A stretch of 10,399 bases of DNA from Phycisphaerales bacterium UBA4658 (GCA_002405485.1 DHLW01000146.1:26306-36704), one strand, 5' to 3'; shown: positions 1-7,549, numbered from the stretch's first letter. Translations and numbers: made by a program. The notes: generated by a model not told the origin, from the letters alone.

Positions 1-72
1 AGCAACAACACGTCGAACAACACGAGTACCAACTCGTCCAGCAACGACGGCGACTCAGACGACAACGACTGA
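1..72 (+). CDS. C-terminal end of an unidentified protein (partial, Ser/Asn/Asp-rich tail)
   Basis: The frame starting at base 1 runs 23 codons to a TGA at 70-72. Its residues are almost only Ser, Asn, Thr, Asp and Gly, ending in an acidic stretch (SDDND). About nine in ten of its codons end in G or C, as in the real genes here. The second frame of the same bases ends mostly in A or T and looks non-coding. This makes a disordered, acidic C-terminal tail of a gene entering from the left the best reading. Nothing identifies the protein. The tail is too short to exclude chance, and the gene's start lies outside the window. Confidence 0.5.
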   Translation, partial: SNNTSNNTSTNSSSNDGDSDDND

Positions 73-107
73 GTTCCAGCGATCCAGACACGATCGATGC
101 TCAATGT

Positions 108-139
108 CCGCGGCGGCCGGAGGAGACCGGCTGCCGCGG
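108..139 (+). terminator. Strong GC hairpin between the upstream gene and lysS (terminator or leader structure)
   Basis: Bases 108-120 pair with 127-139 as a 13-bp stem containing a single G·U pair (115 with 132). The 6-base loop at 121-126 reads AGGAGA. The hairpin begins 36 nt after the preceding stop and ends 45 nt before the preferred lysS start. No run of T follows (only CTTTGCTT at 143-150), so a classical intrinsic terminator is not certain. It could instead be an RNA leader structure for lysS, because the loop resembles a Shine-Dalgarno core. If lysS really starts at 104, the hairpin would lie inside its first codons. The pairing is seen directly; the role is inferred. Confidence 0.5.
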
Positions 140-184
140 CTGTGCTTTGCTTCGACGCAGAGTCGCGGACTACTCTTTCCCCCT

Positions 185-2044
185 ATGCACTGGACCGACG
201 AAGTTCTGCAGCAGCTCGCGAGTTTTCCCATGCCGCCCGCAGGGGCGTTTGGCGGCGGCGGCGTGCACGTCATCAACGACTCCAAGACCCCAAGCGGCAG
301 GGCCCACGTCGGCGCGCTCCGCGGCGTGCTCATCCACGACGCCATGTTCCGCGTGCTCAAAGCCAAGGGCATCAGCGTCAAGTACCGTTTCGGCTGTGAC
401 GACTACGACCCCGTCGACGAGCTCCCCTTCGGCATGAAGGAGCACTTCCAGCAGTATCTGGGCCAGCCGCTCTGCAACACGCCCGCGCCGCCCGGCTCCA
501 CGGCCACAGACATGGCCGATCACTTCATCAAGGACTTCTGGTCGGTCTTCAGCGATCTCGGTGTGGATGGGGAGGGGGGGTGCGAGTTCTATCGCATGCG
601 CGATGTCTATCGCTCCGGAACCTTCAACGAGGCGATCGACCGCATCCTCTCCCACGCGCCGGTCGTCCGCGAGATCTACAAGAAGGTCAGCAACAGCGAT
701 CGCCCCGCCGGTTGGTTGCCGTTCCAGACCATCTGCGAACAGTGCGGACGCGTCGGCACCACCGAGTGCACCAACTACGACGGCAAGACCGTGGAGTACG
801 TCTGTCGACCCGATCTCGTCACCTGGGCCAAGGGCTGCGGCCACCGCGGCAAGATGTCTCCCTTTGACGGCAAGGGTAAGCTGCCCTGGAAGCTGGAGTG
901 GGTCGCCAAGTGGGCGACGTTCCCCGTCACCATCGAGGGCGCGGGAGAGGACCACAACACCAAGGGCGGATCGCGCGATGTCGCCGCACACTGCCTGAAG
1001 GCGATCTATCCGGGGCGCGAGGCCCCGCAGAACATCCCCTACGGCTTCATCCTCATCGGCGGGAAGAAGATGTCGTCCAGCAAGGGCCTGGGCGTCAGTG
1101 CGCGCGAGATGGCCGACTTTCTGCCGCCCGAGATTCTGCGGTATCTGATGATCCGCACCAAGCCCAAGAGCCAGGCGAACTTCGAGCCGACCGAAGAGGC
1201 CCTCGTCAAGCTCTTCAACGAGTTTGATCGCGGGCATGCCAAGACGTTCAGCGATCCGAAGTATCCGGAGTACGAGAAGACCAACTACTTCCTGAGCGAG
1301 GCCCACGCCGAGGGCGCGTTCTTTGACTGCGAGTTCCAGCTTGTGCTCGCGCTCGTGCAGATGCCGCACCTGGACATCGTCCAGGAGTTCGAGCGGATCA
1401 AGGGCTCGCCGCTCTCGCAGGTCGAGAAGCAGCACCTGGCCAAGCGCGTGCACGCGGCGAAGCACTTCATCGAGAACCTCGCCAGCCCCGAGGAGCGGCT
1501 GACGCTGCAGAAGACTCCGCCCGCGGCCGCCGCGGAGCTGTCGCCCGTGCAGCGCGGCTTCCTGCGTCTGCTCGCCCAAGGGCTCAAGACCTGTGCGTGG
1601 AACGCCGACGCGCTGCAGGCATGCGTATTCGACACCGCTCGCATGACGCCGATCGATCAGCCAAACGCGTTCCTGGCGTTCTATCGCGTGCTGTTGAACA
1701 ACACCAAGGGCCCGAAGGCGGGCAACTTCCTGGCGTTCCTGAAGCGCGATGAACTGGTCGCGCTCTTCGAGGCCGTGCCGTGGTCGGCGGGCGATGACGA
1801 GGCGATGCTCCGCGCCACCTGCGTGAGCATCGAGGATGTCCGCAAGTTCGCCCAGGACGGCAAGGTCAAGGCCATCCACGCCACCAGCAGCGTGAAGCTG
1901 TTCGGCGGCACGGCATTTATCGAGTCTCGAATCATGACCGAGGACGACAAGCAGCACGTCCGCCGCGTGCTGGTACAGCCGGGTGAAGACCCGACCGTCG
2001 TGCTCAAGAATGTGCGTGGGGTGCTGCCGGTGCAGGTGGCTTGA
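185..2044 (+). CDS. lysS: Lysine--tRNA ligase, class I (archaeal-type LysRS)
   Basis: Cytoplasmic enzyme charging tRNA-Lys with lysine using ATP. This is the class I form, unrelated in fold to the usual bacterial class II LysRS. Visible signatures are the HIGH-like motif PSGRAHVGALRG (residues 37-48), a zinc-ribbon-like set (C184, C187 and CGH at 218-220), the motif EGAGEDHNTKGGSRD (251-265) typical of class I LysRS active sites, and the KMSKS-like KKMSSSKG (294-301). The product is 619 residues, somewhat longer than the roughly 500-550 usual for the family; the surplus is probably in the helical anticodon-binding C-terminal half. ATG 185 (MHWTDEV) is preferred because homology-like sequence begins there. 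An in-frame ATG at 104 would add 27 residues lacking family features and cross a hairpin. No clear ribosome binding site precedes 185. The last 41 bp overlap the convergent zinc-ribbon gene. Confidence 0.93.
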   Translation: MHWTDEVLQQLASFPMPPAGAFGGGGVHVINDSKTPSGRAHVGALRGVLIHDAMFRVLKAKGISVKYRFGCDDYDPVDELPFGMKEHFQQYLGQPLCNTPAPPGSTATDMADHFIKDFWSVFSDLGVDGEGGCEFYRMRDVYRSGTFNEAIDRILSHAPVVREIYKKVSNSDRPAGWLPFQTICEQCGRVGTTECTNYDGKTVEYVCRPDLVTWAKGCGHRGKMSPFDGKGKLPWKLEWVAKWATFPVTIEGAGEDHNTKGGSRDVAAHCLKAIYPGREAPQNIPYGFILIGGKKMSSSKGLGVSAREMADFLPPEILRYLMIRTKPKSQANFEPTEEALVKLFNEFDRGHAKTFSDPKYPEYEKTNYFLSEAHAEGAFFDCEFQLVLALVQMPHLDIVQEFERIKGSPLSQVEKQHLAKRVHAAKHFIENLASPEERLTLQKTPPAAAAELSPVQRGFLRLLAQGLKTCAWNADALQACVFDTARMTPIDQPNAFLAFYRVLLNNTKGPKAGNFLAFLKRDELVALFEAVPWSAGDDEAMLRATCVSIEDVRKFAQDGKVKAIHATSSVKLFGGTAFIESRIMTEDDKQHVRRVLVQPGEDPTVVLKNVRGVLPVQVA

Positions 2045-3017
2045 GGCCCGCTGCGAGGCTGCCCCCATGTGCGCCAAGCAGACGGCGTCGCCTGCGCACG
2101 ATGAACCGCAGCGCGAGCGCGAACAGCGTGAGGAGCGAGAGTGCGACGAGCAGCGACCACGAAGCAAAGCTCGACAGTCCGGGAAGCAGCACCGGCGAAG
2201 CCGGTTCCATGCTGGAGAAGTCGTTCTGGACGGTGAATGGCTGGAGGGTCGGATCTCCCTGCCGCATCGACCAGTTGTGCATGTCCGATCGACCGCTGCG
2301 GATCACTCTGGAGAGCTCGTCGGCCGCCGTGTCGAGCTCTTGGTCCACAGCGCTGACGCCGCTCGCGCGAAGGAAGGACTTTACGGTCGTCGCATCGAGT
2401 TGTCCGCCGCTTGTAGCCGCTGCCGCGCTCGTCGGACTGATCGCATAGGTCTGGTCGGCAAGGTTGAGCCGGATGTGCGGGCTGCCATGCGCGATCGCCT
2501 TCTGCGCGTTGATCCACGTCGGACCGGCTTGCGTGGGAGGCACGATTTCGAGTGCGAGTATCGACTCTCCGGTTCGGATCTTCCCATTCGGTCCGATCTC
2601 AGCTTCGACCGTCACGTATGCGAAGTAGTTTGCCTGCGGGTTGCTTCTCGTGACCGGCACGAGCGTGGCCGAGCCGCGGCGGTACTCATACCCAAGCTGA
2701 TCAAACGTGGCGAGGCCGATGCCCCACGCGACCAGCCCGCTCACGAGTGTCAGGACTGCCAGAGCGCACGCCGCCAGCGCAACACTCCCCCGGTACCGCA
2801 GCGCGATCCGCGGCGTCTCAACCCCCACATCCGTCACCGCCGACCCGCACTCCGGGCAGATCGACCAGCCCGTGAACGAATACCCGCACTGCCCGCAGCA
2901 CGGACCCTTGGCCACCCGCCGCGGCAGCGTGCACGACCGCACCAGTATCACCACGAGCGCAGTCGTGAACACCACGAGAAAGAGCAGGAACAGGATGGGA
3001 AGCCACATGGTCGTCAT
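2004..3017 (-). CDS. Membrane protein with N-terminal zinc ribbon, function unknown
   Basis: This 337-residue protein is unrecognised beyond its architecture. A hydrophobic helix spans residues about 5-26. A four-cysteine zinc ribbon follows (C41-x2-C44 in CGQCGY and C54-x2-C57 in CPECGS). A second membrane helix lies at about 77-104, then a polar domain of about 170 residues, and a third helix at about 285-307 followed by an Arg cluster (308-312) and an Ala/Pro/His-rich tail. I recall a zinc ribbon of CGY...CPECG type near a membrane helix as common in planctomycetal proteins; its role is not known to me. Starts at ATG 3017 or ATG 3008 (residue 4) are both possible, and neither has a good ribosome binding site. 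It is 183 nt downstream of the WalJ-like gene, with a paired-hairpin repeat between, so co-transcription is uncertain. Its 3' end overlaps the end of lysS by 41 bp. Confidence 0.85.
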   Translation of the reverse strand: MTTMWLPILFLLFLVVFTTALVVILVRSCTLPRRVAKGPCCGQCGYSFTGWSICPECGSAVTDVGVETPRIALRYRGSVALAACALAVLTLVSGLVAWGIGLATFDQLGYEYRRGSATLVPVTRSNPQANYFAYVTVEAEIGPNGKIRTGESILALEIVPPTQAGPTWINAQKAIAHGSPHIRLNLADQTYAISPTSAAAATSGGQLDATTVKSFLRASGVSAVDQELDTAADELSRVIRSGRSDMHNWSMRQGDPTLQPFTVQNDFSSMEPASPVLLPGLSSFASWSLLVALSLLTLFALALRFIVRRRRRLLGAHGGSLAAGLKPPAPAAPHAHS

Positions 3018-3108
3018 GGCCTGAGCGTACCGAGACTGGGACGGGGCGGATGCTTCTTGGGAACTGCATCAGTCCACTTCCACGAGCAGTCGGATGCGCG
3101 GGTCGCAC

Positions 3109-3177
3109 GGTGGCACAGGCGTCCCGCCTGTGTGCCTTGGATCTGAACCGGATCACAGGCCAGAGGCCTGTGCCACC
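3109..3177. repeat. Paired-hairpin palindromic repeat (REP-like), copy 1
   Basis: Outer arms at 3109-3120 and 3166-3177 are exact 12-bp reverse complements (GGTGGCACAGGC / GCCTGTGCCACC). Each half also folds by itself: 3114-3121 pairs with 3125-3132 around TCC, and 3154-3161 pairs with 3165-3172 around AGA. It lies between the WalJ-like gene, whose stop is 23 nt away, and the zinc-ribbon gene. The 22 bases at 3111-3132 recur exactly at 4189-4210 and, inverted, at 4231-4252. Spurious translations of it give strings such as RRDACAT and TGVPPV, which I recall from planctomycetal and related genomes. It may act as a 3'-end stabiliser or terminator, or be a non-autonomous REP-type element. Confidence 0.85.
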
Positions 3178-3200
3178 AGATCAATACCAATCAAGAACAC

Positions 3201-4157
3201 TCACGTTCCGGCGCTCCACAGCGTCGCCGTCTGCGCAATCCGCGTCGACACCCGCGGCGGCGTCGTCGGCATCGCCACACGCTGCGACGCCGTTGGCGAG
3301 ATCACGACCCACCGGCTCGGCTCAAACTGCCGCGTGATCGTCACCGCGTAGTCGCTGCCCGCGTGCATCTCCGCCACAAGCGCGGGGTCGTTGCACTCTC
3401 GGCTCAGGTGCAAGAGCACCACATGCTCCCGCGGCTGGATCGCCTCGATCGCCTCCCGAGCTTCCTGATTCGACAGATGCCCACGCCCGCCCATGATGCG
3501 GCGTTTGAGCTGCAGCGGGCGTGATGAGTTCATCTGCATCACCGGGCAGTAGTTGCTCTCGATCGCCAGCACATCCACCGGCGTCGCCGCGCTCGACGAG
3601 CTACCGCGCGAGTGGCCGCGCATGTGCTCGACAAGGTCCTGCGTCACGTGCCCGAGATCGGTCGCAAAACCGAGCGACCCGCCCGACAGCCCCGGCATGT
3701 CAACCCGAAAGCTGGTCACGCCCGAGTCATCGTGCGTCATGCTGATCGGATGCACGCTCACGCCCGGATCGATCTCGAACGACTGATGGTCATCAAACGC
3801 CTGGATCCGCTCGCGATCCTGAAAGCCCCATGCCGACAGCGCGGCCCGGTGCCTCGCGTGCAAGCGGATCCGCGCGTGCCGCGGCAGGGCTCGCACCCAG
3901 CTCGGCTGAAAGTGATCATGATCCAGATGCGTCACCAGGCACTCATCCAACTGGTGCGGCTGATACCCAAGATCGGCGATCAACTTGAACGTCCGCCGCG
4001 GCGAGAGCCCGAGATCGATGAGCACCAGCCGACGCACGCTCCCACGCTTCAGCACCAGCAACGTGCAGTTGCCCGACGACCCGCTCGCCAGCACGCACAT
4101 CGCCGCGCCATGCTCGACAGAGCCCAGCGGATCGGTCGGCGGTCTGGTCAGTGTCAC
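3201..4157 (-). CDS. MBL-fold metallo-hydrolase, WalJ/YycJ-like
   Basis: Probable metal-dependent hydrolase of the metallo-beta-lactamase fold, 318 residues. Family members in Firmicutes (YycJ/WalJ) have been linked to cell-wall and DNA-related processes, possibly as exonucleases; the substrate here is unknown. Signatures are the N-terminal CVLASGSSGN (21-30), a metal-binding motif THLDHDH (76-82), H142 in MTHDD, D167 in FATDLGH, the GRGHLSN segment (224-230), and a late LLHLSRECND (248-257) resembling the HLSxENN signature of WalJ. The first motif departs from the canonical HxHxDH: its third position is Asp, with a His next to it. GTG 4157 gives the longest frame. ATG 4100 (residue 20) begins right at the conserved SGSSGN strand and is an equally good start. 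The gene follows lpxA on the same strand after 111 nt holding a palindromic repeat. Confidence 0.87.
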   Translation of the reverse strand: MTLTRPPTDPLGSVEHGAAMCVLASGSSGNCTLLVLKRGSVRRLVLIDLGLSPRRTFKLIADLGYQPHQLDECLVTHLDHDHFQPSWVRALPRHARIRLHARHRAALSAWGFQDRERIQAFDDHQSFEIDPGVSVHPISMTHDDSGVTSFRVDMPGLSGGSLGFATDLGHVTQDLVEHMRGHSRGSSSSAATPVDVLAIESNYCPVMQMNSSRPLQLKRRIMGGRGHLSNQEAREAIEAIQPREHVVLLHLSRECNDPALVAEMHAGSDYAVTITRQFEPSRWVVISPTASQRVAMPTTPPRVSTRIAQTATLWSAGT

Positions 4158-4188
4158 GGCGATCGGACGGTCCTTTGTGTTGCCCTGA

Positions 4189-4255
4189 TGGCACAGGCGT
4201 CCCGCCTGTGAATCAAGAGTTCAAGGTGAACACAGGCGGGACGCCTGTGCCACCA
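4189..4255. repeat. Paired-hairpin palindromic repeat (REP-like), copy 2
   Basis: Bases 4189-4210 and 4231-4252 are perfect 22-bp reverse complements around a 20-nt, AT-richer centre (4211-4230). Each arm is itself a small palindrome: CACAGGCG and CGCCTGTG around a 3-base loop. The whole unit can therefore form one long hairpin or two short ones. It starts 13 nt beyond the lpxA stop and sits upstream of the WalJ-like gene. The arms match copy 1 at 3109-3177. It may end or protect the hpnCDE-lpxA transcript. The pairing is seen directly; the function is inferred. Confidence 0.9.
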
Positions 4256-4268
4256 CTTCCGAGAAGGT

Positions 4269-5117
4269 TTACATCCCTTGTTCATCTTCCTCGCTAACAC
4301 GCCCCGCACGGACCGCCCCGCGCTCGGGCTTGCCAAAGCCGGTCACGAATCCTCGCGATGATCCCGCAAGGAAATCCGCCACCTCCGCGATGAGCGGCGA
4401 CCCCGCTCCGAGCGTCCGCAGCCCCTCGATCACCACGGGACGGGGCATCGGGCGATACAGGAATCGACGAAATGCCTCGTTCAGCTCCGAGATCTGCGCC
4501 CGAGGAAAGCCCTTCCGCCGCAGCCCGACCAGGTTCAGCATGCCGATCCGGTTCCGCTCACTCACCACGAAAAACGGGGGCACGTCCTTGTTCACGGCAC
4601 AGTCGCCGGACATCATGACCATCCGCCCGATGCGGCAGAACTGATGGATCACCGCGTTGCCCCCGAGTGTCACGTCATCGCCAACGACGCAATGCCCCGC
4701 GAGCGCCGACCCGTTGACCATCACCACCCGATTGCCGACGACGCAGTCGTGCGCGACATGCGAGTTCACCATCATGAACACGCCATCGCCAAGCGTTGTT
4801 GGCATCTCGTTCCGGGTCGATGCGTGCACCGTCGCTCCCTCGCGCAGGAAGCAATCGGCCCCGATCTTCACCCCCGCCGTCGCACCCTTGAACTTGTAGT
4901 CCTGCGGCTCAAAGCCCACGCAGGCGTGCGGCCAGAGCTTTGTCCGTGCGCCGATGCTCACTGGGCCCACGTCGCCGTTGACATGGTTCGCCCCGGTCAG
5001 CGTCACGCCCTCCCCGAGCGTCACTCGCCCGGAGAGCACGCAGTGCGGCCCGACAACAACGTCCGCCGCGAGTTCGCAGGTCTTGGACACGATCGCTGAC
5101 GGATGGATAGTGGGCAT
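4269..5117 (-). CDS. lpxA: Acyl-ACP--UDP-N-acetylglucosamine O-acyltransferase (LpxA)
   Basis: Cytoplasmic enzyme that starts lipid A synthesis by moving a 3-hydroxyacyl chain from acyl carrier protein to UDP-GlcNAc. The 282-residue product begins MPTIHPSAIV and shows left-handed beta-helix hexapeptide repeats over about residues 5-180, then a helical C-terminal part. NSHVAHDCVVGNR (118-130) carries the catalytic His (H123, matching His125 of the E. coli enzyme). AGHCVVGDD (140-148), VIHQFCRIG (156-164) and KDVPPFFV (177-184) match LpxA, as does the GLRRKGF segment (198-204). Length is slightly above the usual ~260. ATG 5117 is the natural start, although no ribosome binding site stands out. 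It lies 24 nt after the hpnE stop, pointing to one transcript. No other lpx gene is visible. The stop is TAA. Confidence 0.93.
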   Translation of the reverse strand: MPTIHPSAIVSKTCELAADVVVGPHCVLSGRVTLGEGVTLTGANHVNGDVGPVSIGARTKLWPHACVGFEPQDYKFKGATAGVKIGADCFLREGATVHASTRNEMPTTLGDGVFMMVNSHVAHDCVVGNRVVMVNGSALAGHCVVGDDVTLGGNAVIHQFCRIGRMVMMSGDCAVNKDVPPFFVVSERNRIGMLNLVGLRRKGFPRAQISELNEAFRRFLYRPMPRPVVIEGLRTLGAGSPLIAEVADFLAGSSRGFVTGFGKPERGAVRAGRVSEEDEQGM

Positions 5118-5141
5118 GCGGACCAGAGGATATGGATCAAC

Positions 5142-6548
5142 CTACGCCCGCAGCCCCAGCACGCTCGCGAGGGGCGCAACGGGCAGCGAGGCGACGATCA
5201 TGTCCGTGCTCGGCACCCCAAGCGCCGCCGCCGCCGCCGCATACCCGGATCGCGTCGCCCCCTCCATCGTCGCCGGCCAGCCCGTGTCGGTGTAGTCACC
5301 GGCGAGGATGATCCGCGAGTCGCCGATCGGCCCGGGGCGGATCGACTCGATCCCCGGCACCGGTGCGAACGTCGCCAGCTTCTCCTTCACTGCGCGAACC
5401 TCGAGCAGCTTCGCGCCCGCGCTGGCTGGCACGCAGGCGTGCAGATCGGCCAGCACCCGCTTACCCACCTGATCCTCGCTCAGGGGCAGCCAGTCATCCG
5501 CGGCGCTGATCACCGCGTGGATGCGCTTCCCCGCGTCGTCCTTGCGGAACAGCCACTGGGTCGGCCGATCCACGAGCACCGCATGCGGGAGCGTCTCGCC
5601 GTTTCGTGATCCCGCGAGCGGCGGCAGCACCGCCCGGTCAAACGTCATGTGCACGCCCAGGATCGGGCTGTGCGCGAACTCGTCCAGACGCGCAAACCGC
5701 GCGTCGCGCGATCGAATCGCAGGATCGATCAGGCGACACACCCTCTCCACCGGCACCGCACAGATCACCACGTCGGCGTCGAACCGCTCGCCATCGGTCG
5801 TGATGACGCCCGTCTCATCGATCCGCTCCGCGGCGGACCCCAGCAGCACGCGCCCGGGCGCGCTCGCCGCCGCCAGCCGCCGCTCGGCCTGCTCGTACAG
5901 TTCCAGCAGCGGCACGCTCGGCACGCCGATGTCCGCGCTGGCACGCGCCGCCAGGAACCCCTCCTGAAACACGTGCAGCGCGACGCTCGCCGACACTCTG
6001 GCCACGTCCAGATTGCACGCGCTCACCACCACCGGAGCCCAGAATCTGCGGATCACCCGCTCCGACTGCCCGCACCGCGACAGGAACGTGCCGAAGGTCT
6101 GATCGCGATACTCCCGCCGATTCACCCGCATGATCCGCGCACACGCCCGCCCGATCTGCAGCTTCTCCCCAAGCGTCAGGAAGCTCGCCCGCAGAAACGA
6201 CTCGGTGAAGTGCGCCGGAGCCGGAAACACCCCCGGCCCCACCCGGCTCACGCGACCGCCCTCCTCGATCCAGTACTGCGTGTCGTACCACCGGATCCGG
6301 TCGCGCACGCCCAGCCGTGCAAGCAGGTCGAGATAGTTCGTGCAGCACCCGAGCACCACGTGCTGACAGTTGTCCAGCCACTGCTCGGAACGCACATCCT
6401 TGAAGCTCGTCGCCCGACCGCCCAGTTTCTTGCGCGTCTCCAGGATCGTCACGCCAACCCCGCGATCGGCCAGCCGCAGCGCGCACGCCAGCCCGGCGAT
6501 CCCGCCGCCCACGATCAGCGCCGATCCTGGGGAGCCCTCACGACCCAT
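5142..6548 (-). CDS. hpnE: Hydroxysqualene dehydroxylase (HpnE), FAD-dependent
   Basis: Last step of the HpnCDE route: reduction of hydroxysqualene to squalene by a flavoprotein of the amine oxidase/phytoene desaturase superfamily. With ATG 6548 the product has 468 residues. It opens with a Rossmann dinucleotide-binding strand ALIVGGGIAGL (10-20), the acidic residue ending the second strand (E37), and the GGRATSF segment (43-49). It closes with the flavin-binding motif LAGDYTDTGWPATMEGA (415-431). The frame is open a further 56 codons upstream, but that part overlaps hpnD and lacks family features. ATG 6548 shares one base with the hpnD stop (TGATG), the usual sign of translational coupling. 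HpnE was assigned over other desaturases from its place directly after hpnC and hpnD. A squalene or phytoene desaturase-like role is the main alternative. Confidence 0.92.
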   Translation of the reverse strand: MGREGSPGSALIVGGGIAGLACALRLADRGVGVTILETRKKLGGRATSFKDVRSEQWLDNCQHVVLGCCTNYLDLLARLGVRDRIRWYDTQYWIEEGGRVSRVGPGVFPAPAHFTESFLRASFLTLGEKLQIGRACARIMRVNRREYRDQTFGTFLSRCGQSERVIRRFWAPVVVSACNLDVARVSASVALHVFQEGFLAARASADIGVPSVPLLELYEQAERRLAAASAPGRVLLGSAAERIDETGVITTDGERFDADVVICAVPVERVCRLIDPAIRSRDARFARLDEFAHSPILGVHMTFDRAVLPPLAGSRNGETLPHAVLVDRPTQWLFRKDDAGKRIHAVISAADDWLPLSEDQVGKRVLADLHACVPASAGAKLLEVRAVKEKLATFAPVPGIESIRPGPIGDSRIILAGDYTDTGWPATMEGATRSGYAAAAAALGVPSTDMIVASLPVAPLASVLGLRA

Positions 6549-7546
6549 CACCACCCGCCCACCTTCGCCCAGATCGCGGCGCCAAGCGCGATGCTCGCCT
6601 TCTTCGGGCCAGGAAGGCGAATCCTCCGATCGGACATGACACGCGACGGATCCGCCTCGATCAGTTCCAGAAGCCCGGAATAGATCCGCGTCATCGCCCA
6701 CAGCGTCGGCGAGCACGTCGGGTCGATCATCGACTCCAGGTCCTTCGACGCTTCATAGTGCTCCCGCGCCAGGCGGGCCTGATCGCGGATCACCTCCGCG
6801 CACCGGTCCGGATACCGCCACCCGCGCAGATCGCTCACGCTTACGTCCCGCGCCTTCAGAACGTCGGTCGGGATGTAGACCCGCGGCGGACGTTCATCCA
6901 GATCCTGCGCCAGATCGCGCAGGATGTTCGTCCGCTGAAACGCCTGCCCACGACGCAGCGCCATCTCCCGCGCACGCGCCGGATCCGCGCCCTCCCGCAG
7001 GCCCCAGATCCACAGGCACGCCAGCCCCGCCGTCCCCGCCACCCGGTAGCAGTACCGGTGCAGCGCGGCGTCGTCGGCGTACACCGCACCCGCCAGATCC
7101 CCCTCCAGCCCGTCCAGCAGATCGCCGAAGATCACCGGATCGATCGGATAGCTCGCACACGTCGCCCCGAACGCCTGCCACCACACGGGCGTCCCGCCCT
7201 CCAGAACCTCCGCATGCCCCGCGAGCAACGCGTGCGTCCGATCCCTGAAGGCCATGAGCGCCCGACGACGCTCCTCCACCGGCCTCTGCTCGTCCGCCAG
7301 ATCGTCGGCCGCTCGCATCCACGCGTAGATCGAGTAGATCGCGCTCCGCCTCGGCTCGGGCGTCAGGCGAAGCCCGTAGAAGAAGTTCCTCGCCCGAGAC
7401 TGTGTGACCCGCCCCGCCTCGGCATACGCCGCCGCCAGCTCACGCTCCGAAACCCCGGGCAGCGTCGGCACGATCCCGCTGGTCGGTCCGGGCCTGCGCC
7501 CGCCTGCGGTCAGCGTCGTCGGTGTTGGTGCGATCCCGGCGGACAA
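6548..7546 (-). CDS. hpnD: Presqualene diphosphate synthase (HpnD)
   Basis: Condenses two farnesyl diphosphates to presqualene diphosphate, the first committed step to squalene; a member of the squalene/phytoene synthase family. Both Mg-diphosphate motifs are present: DDLAD (81-85) and NILRDLAQDLDE (207-218). The ARNFFYGLRL segment (52-61) and RVYIP (222-226) are typical. The 332-residue length assumes TTG 7546, three bases after the hpnC stop and in the same frame. The first 33 residues are Pro/Thr/Gly-rich and not family-like; HpnD-like sequence begins near residue 34. GTG 7471 (residue 26) is a plausible shorter start. A better-looking ATG at 7553, with GGGAG upstream, opens a different frame that ends at 7440, so the true start is unsettled. 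The 3' end overlaps hpnE by one base. Confidence 0.92.
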   Translation of the reverse strand: MSAGIAPTPTTLTAGGRRPGPTSGIVPTLPGVSERELAAAYAEAGRVTQSRARNFFYGLRLTPEPRRSAIYSIYAWMRAADDLADEQRPVEERRRALMAFRDRTHALLAGHAEVLEGGTPVWWQAFGATCASYPIDPVIFGDLLDGLEGDLAGAVYADDAALHRYCYRVAGTAGLACLWIWGLREGADPARAREMALRRGQAFQRTNILRDLAQDLDERPPRVYIPTDVLKARDVSVSDLRGWRYPDRCAEVIRDQARLAREHYEASKDLESMIDPTCSPTLWAMTRIYSGLLELIEADPSRVMSDRRIRLPGPKKASIALGAAIWAKVGGW

Positions 7547-7549
7547 TGC

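Noticed and set aside
104..184. 27-residue N-terminal extension of LysS from ATG 104
   Set aside because: No family-like sequence, and a 13-bp hairpin sits inside it. LysRS-like sequence starts at MHW (185). It cannot be fully excluded.
170..2167. Very long minus-strand open frame (665 codons) opposite lysS
   Set aside because: Its translation is Leu/Arg/Ala/Val/Asp-rich with no recognisable domain. It mirrors the GC-rich codon pattern of lysS, which has clear catalytic motifs, so it is a shadow frame.
1983..3146. Plus-strand open frame (387 codons) opposite the zinc-ribbon gene
   Set aside because: Arg-rich, without motifs, and runs through a palindromic repeat. The minus strand has membrane helices and a four-cysteine zinc ribbon.
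3109..4255. Possible CRISPR array from the repeated GGCACAGGCG-type units
   Set aside because: Only three near-identical units plus one variant, in inverted pairs with unequal spacing and a gene between them; no direct-repeat/spacer regularity and no cas genes.
6549..6716. 56-residue extension of HpnE to 6716
   Set aside because: It lies entirely within the 3' end of hpnD in another frame. ATG 6548 overlaps the hpnD stop and directly precedes the Rossmann strand.
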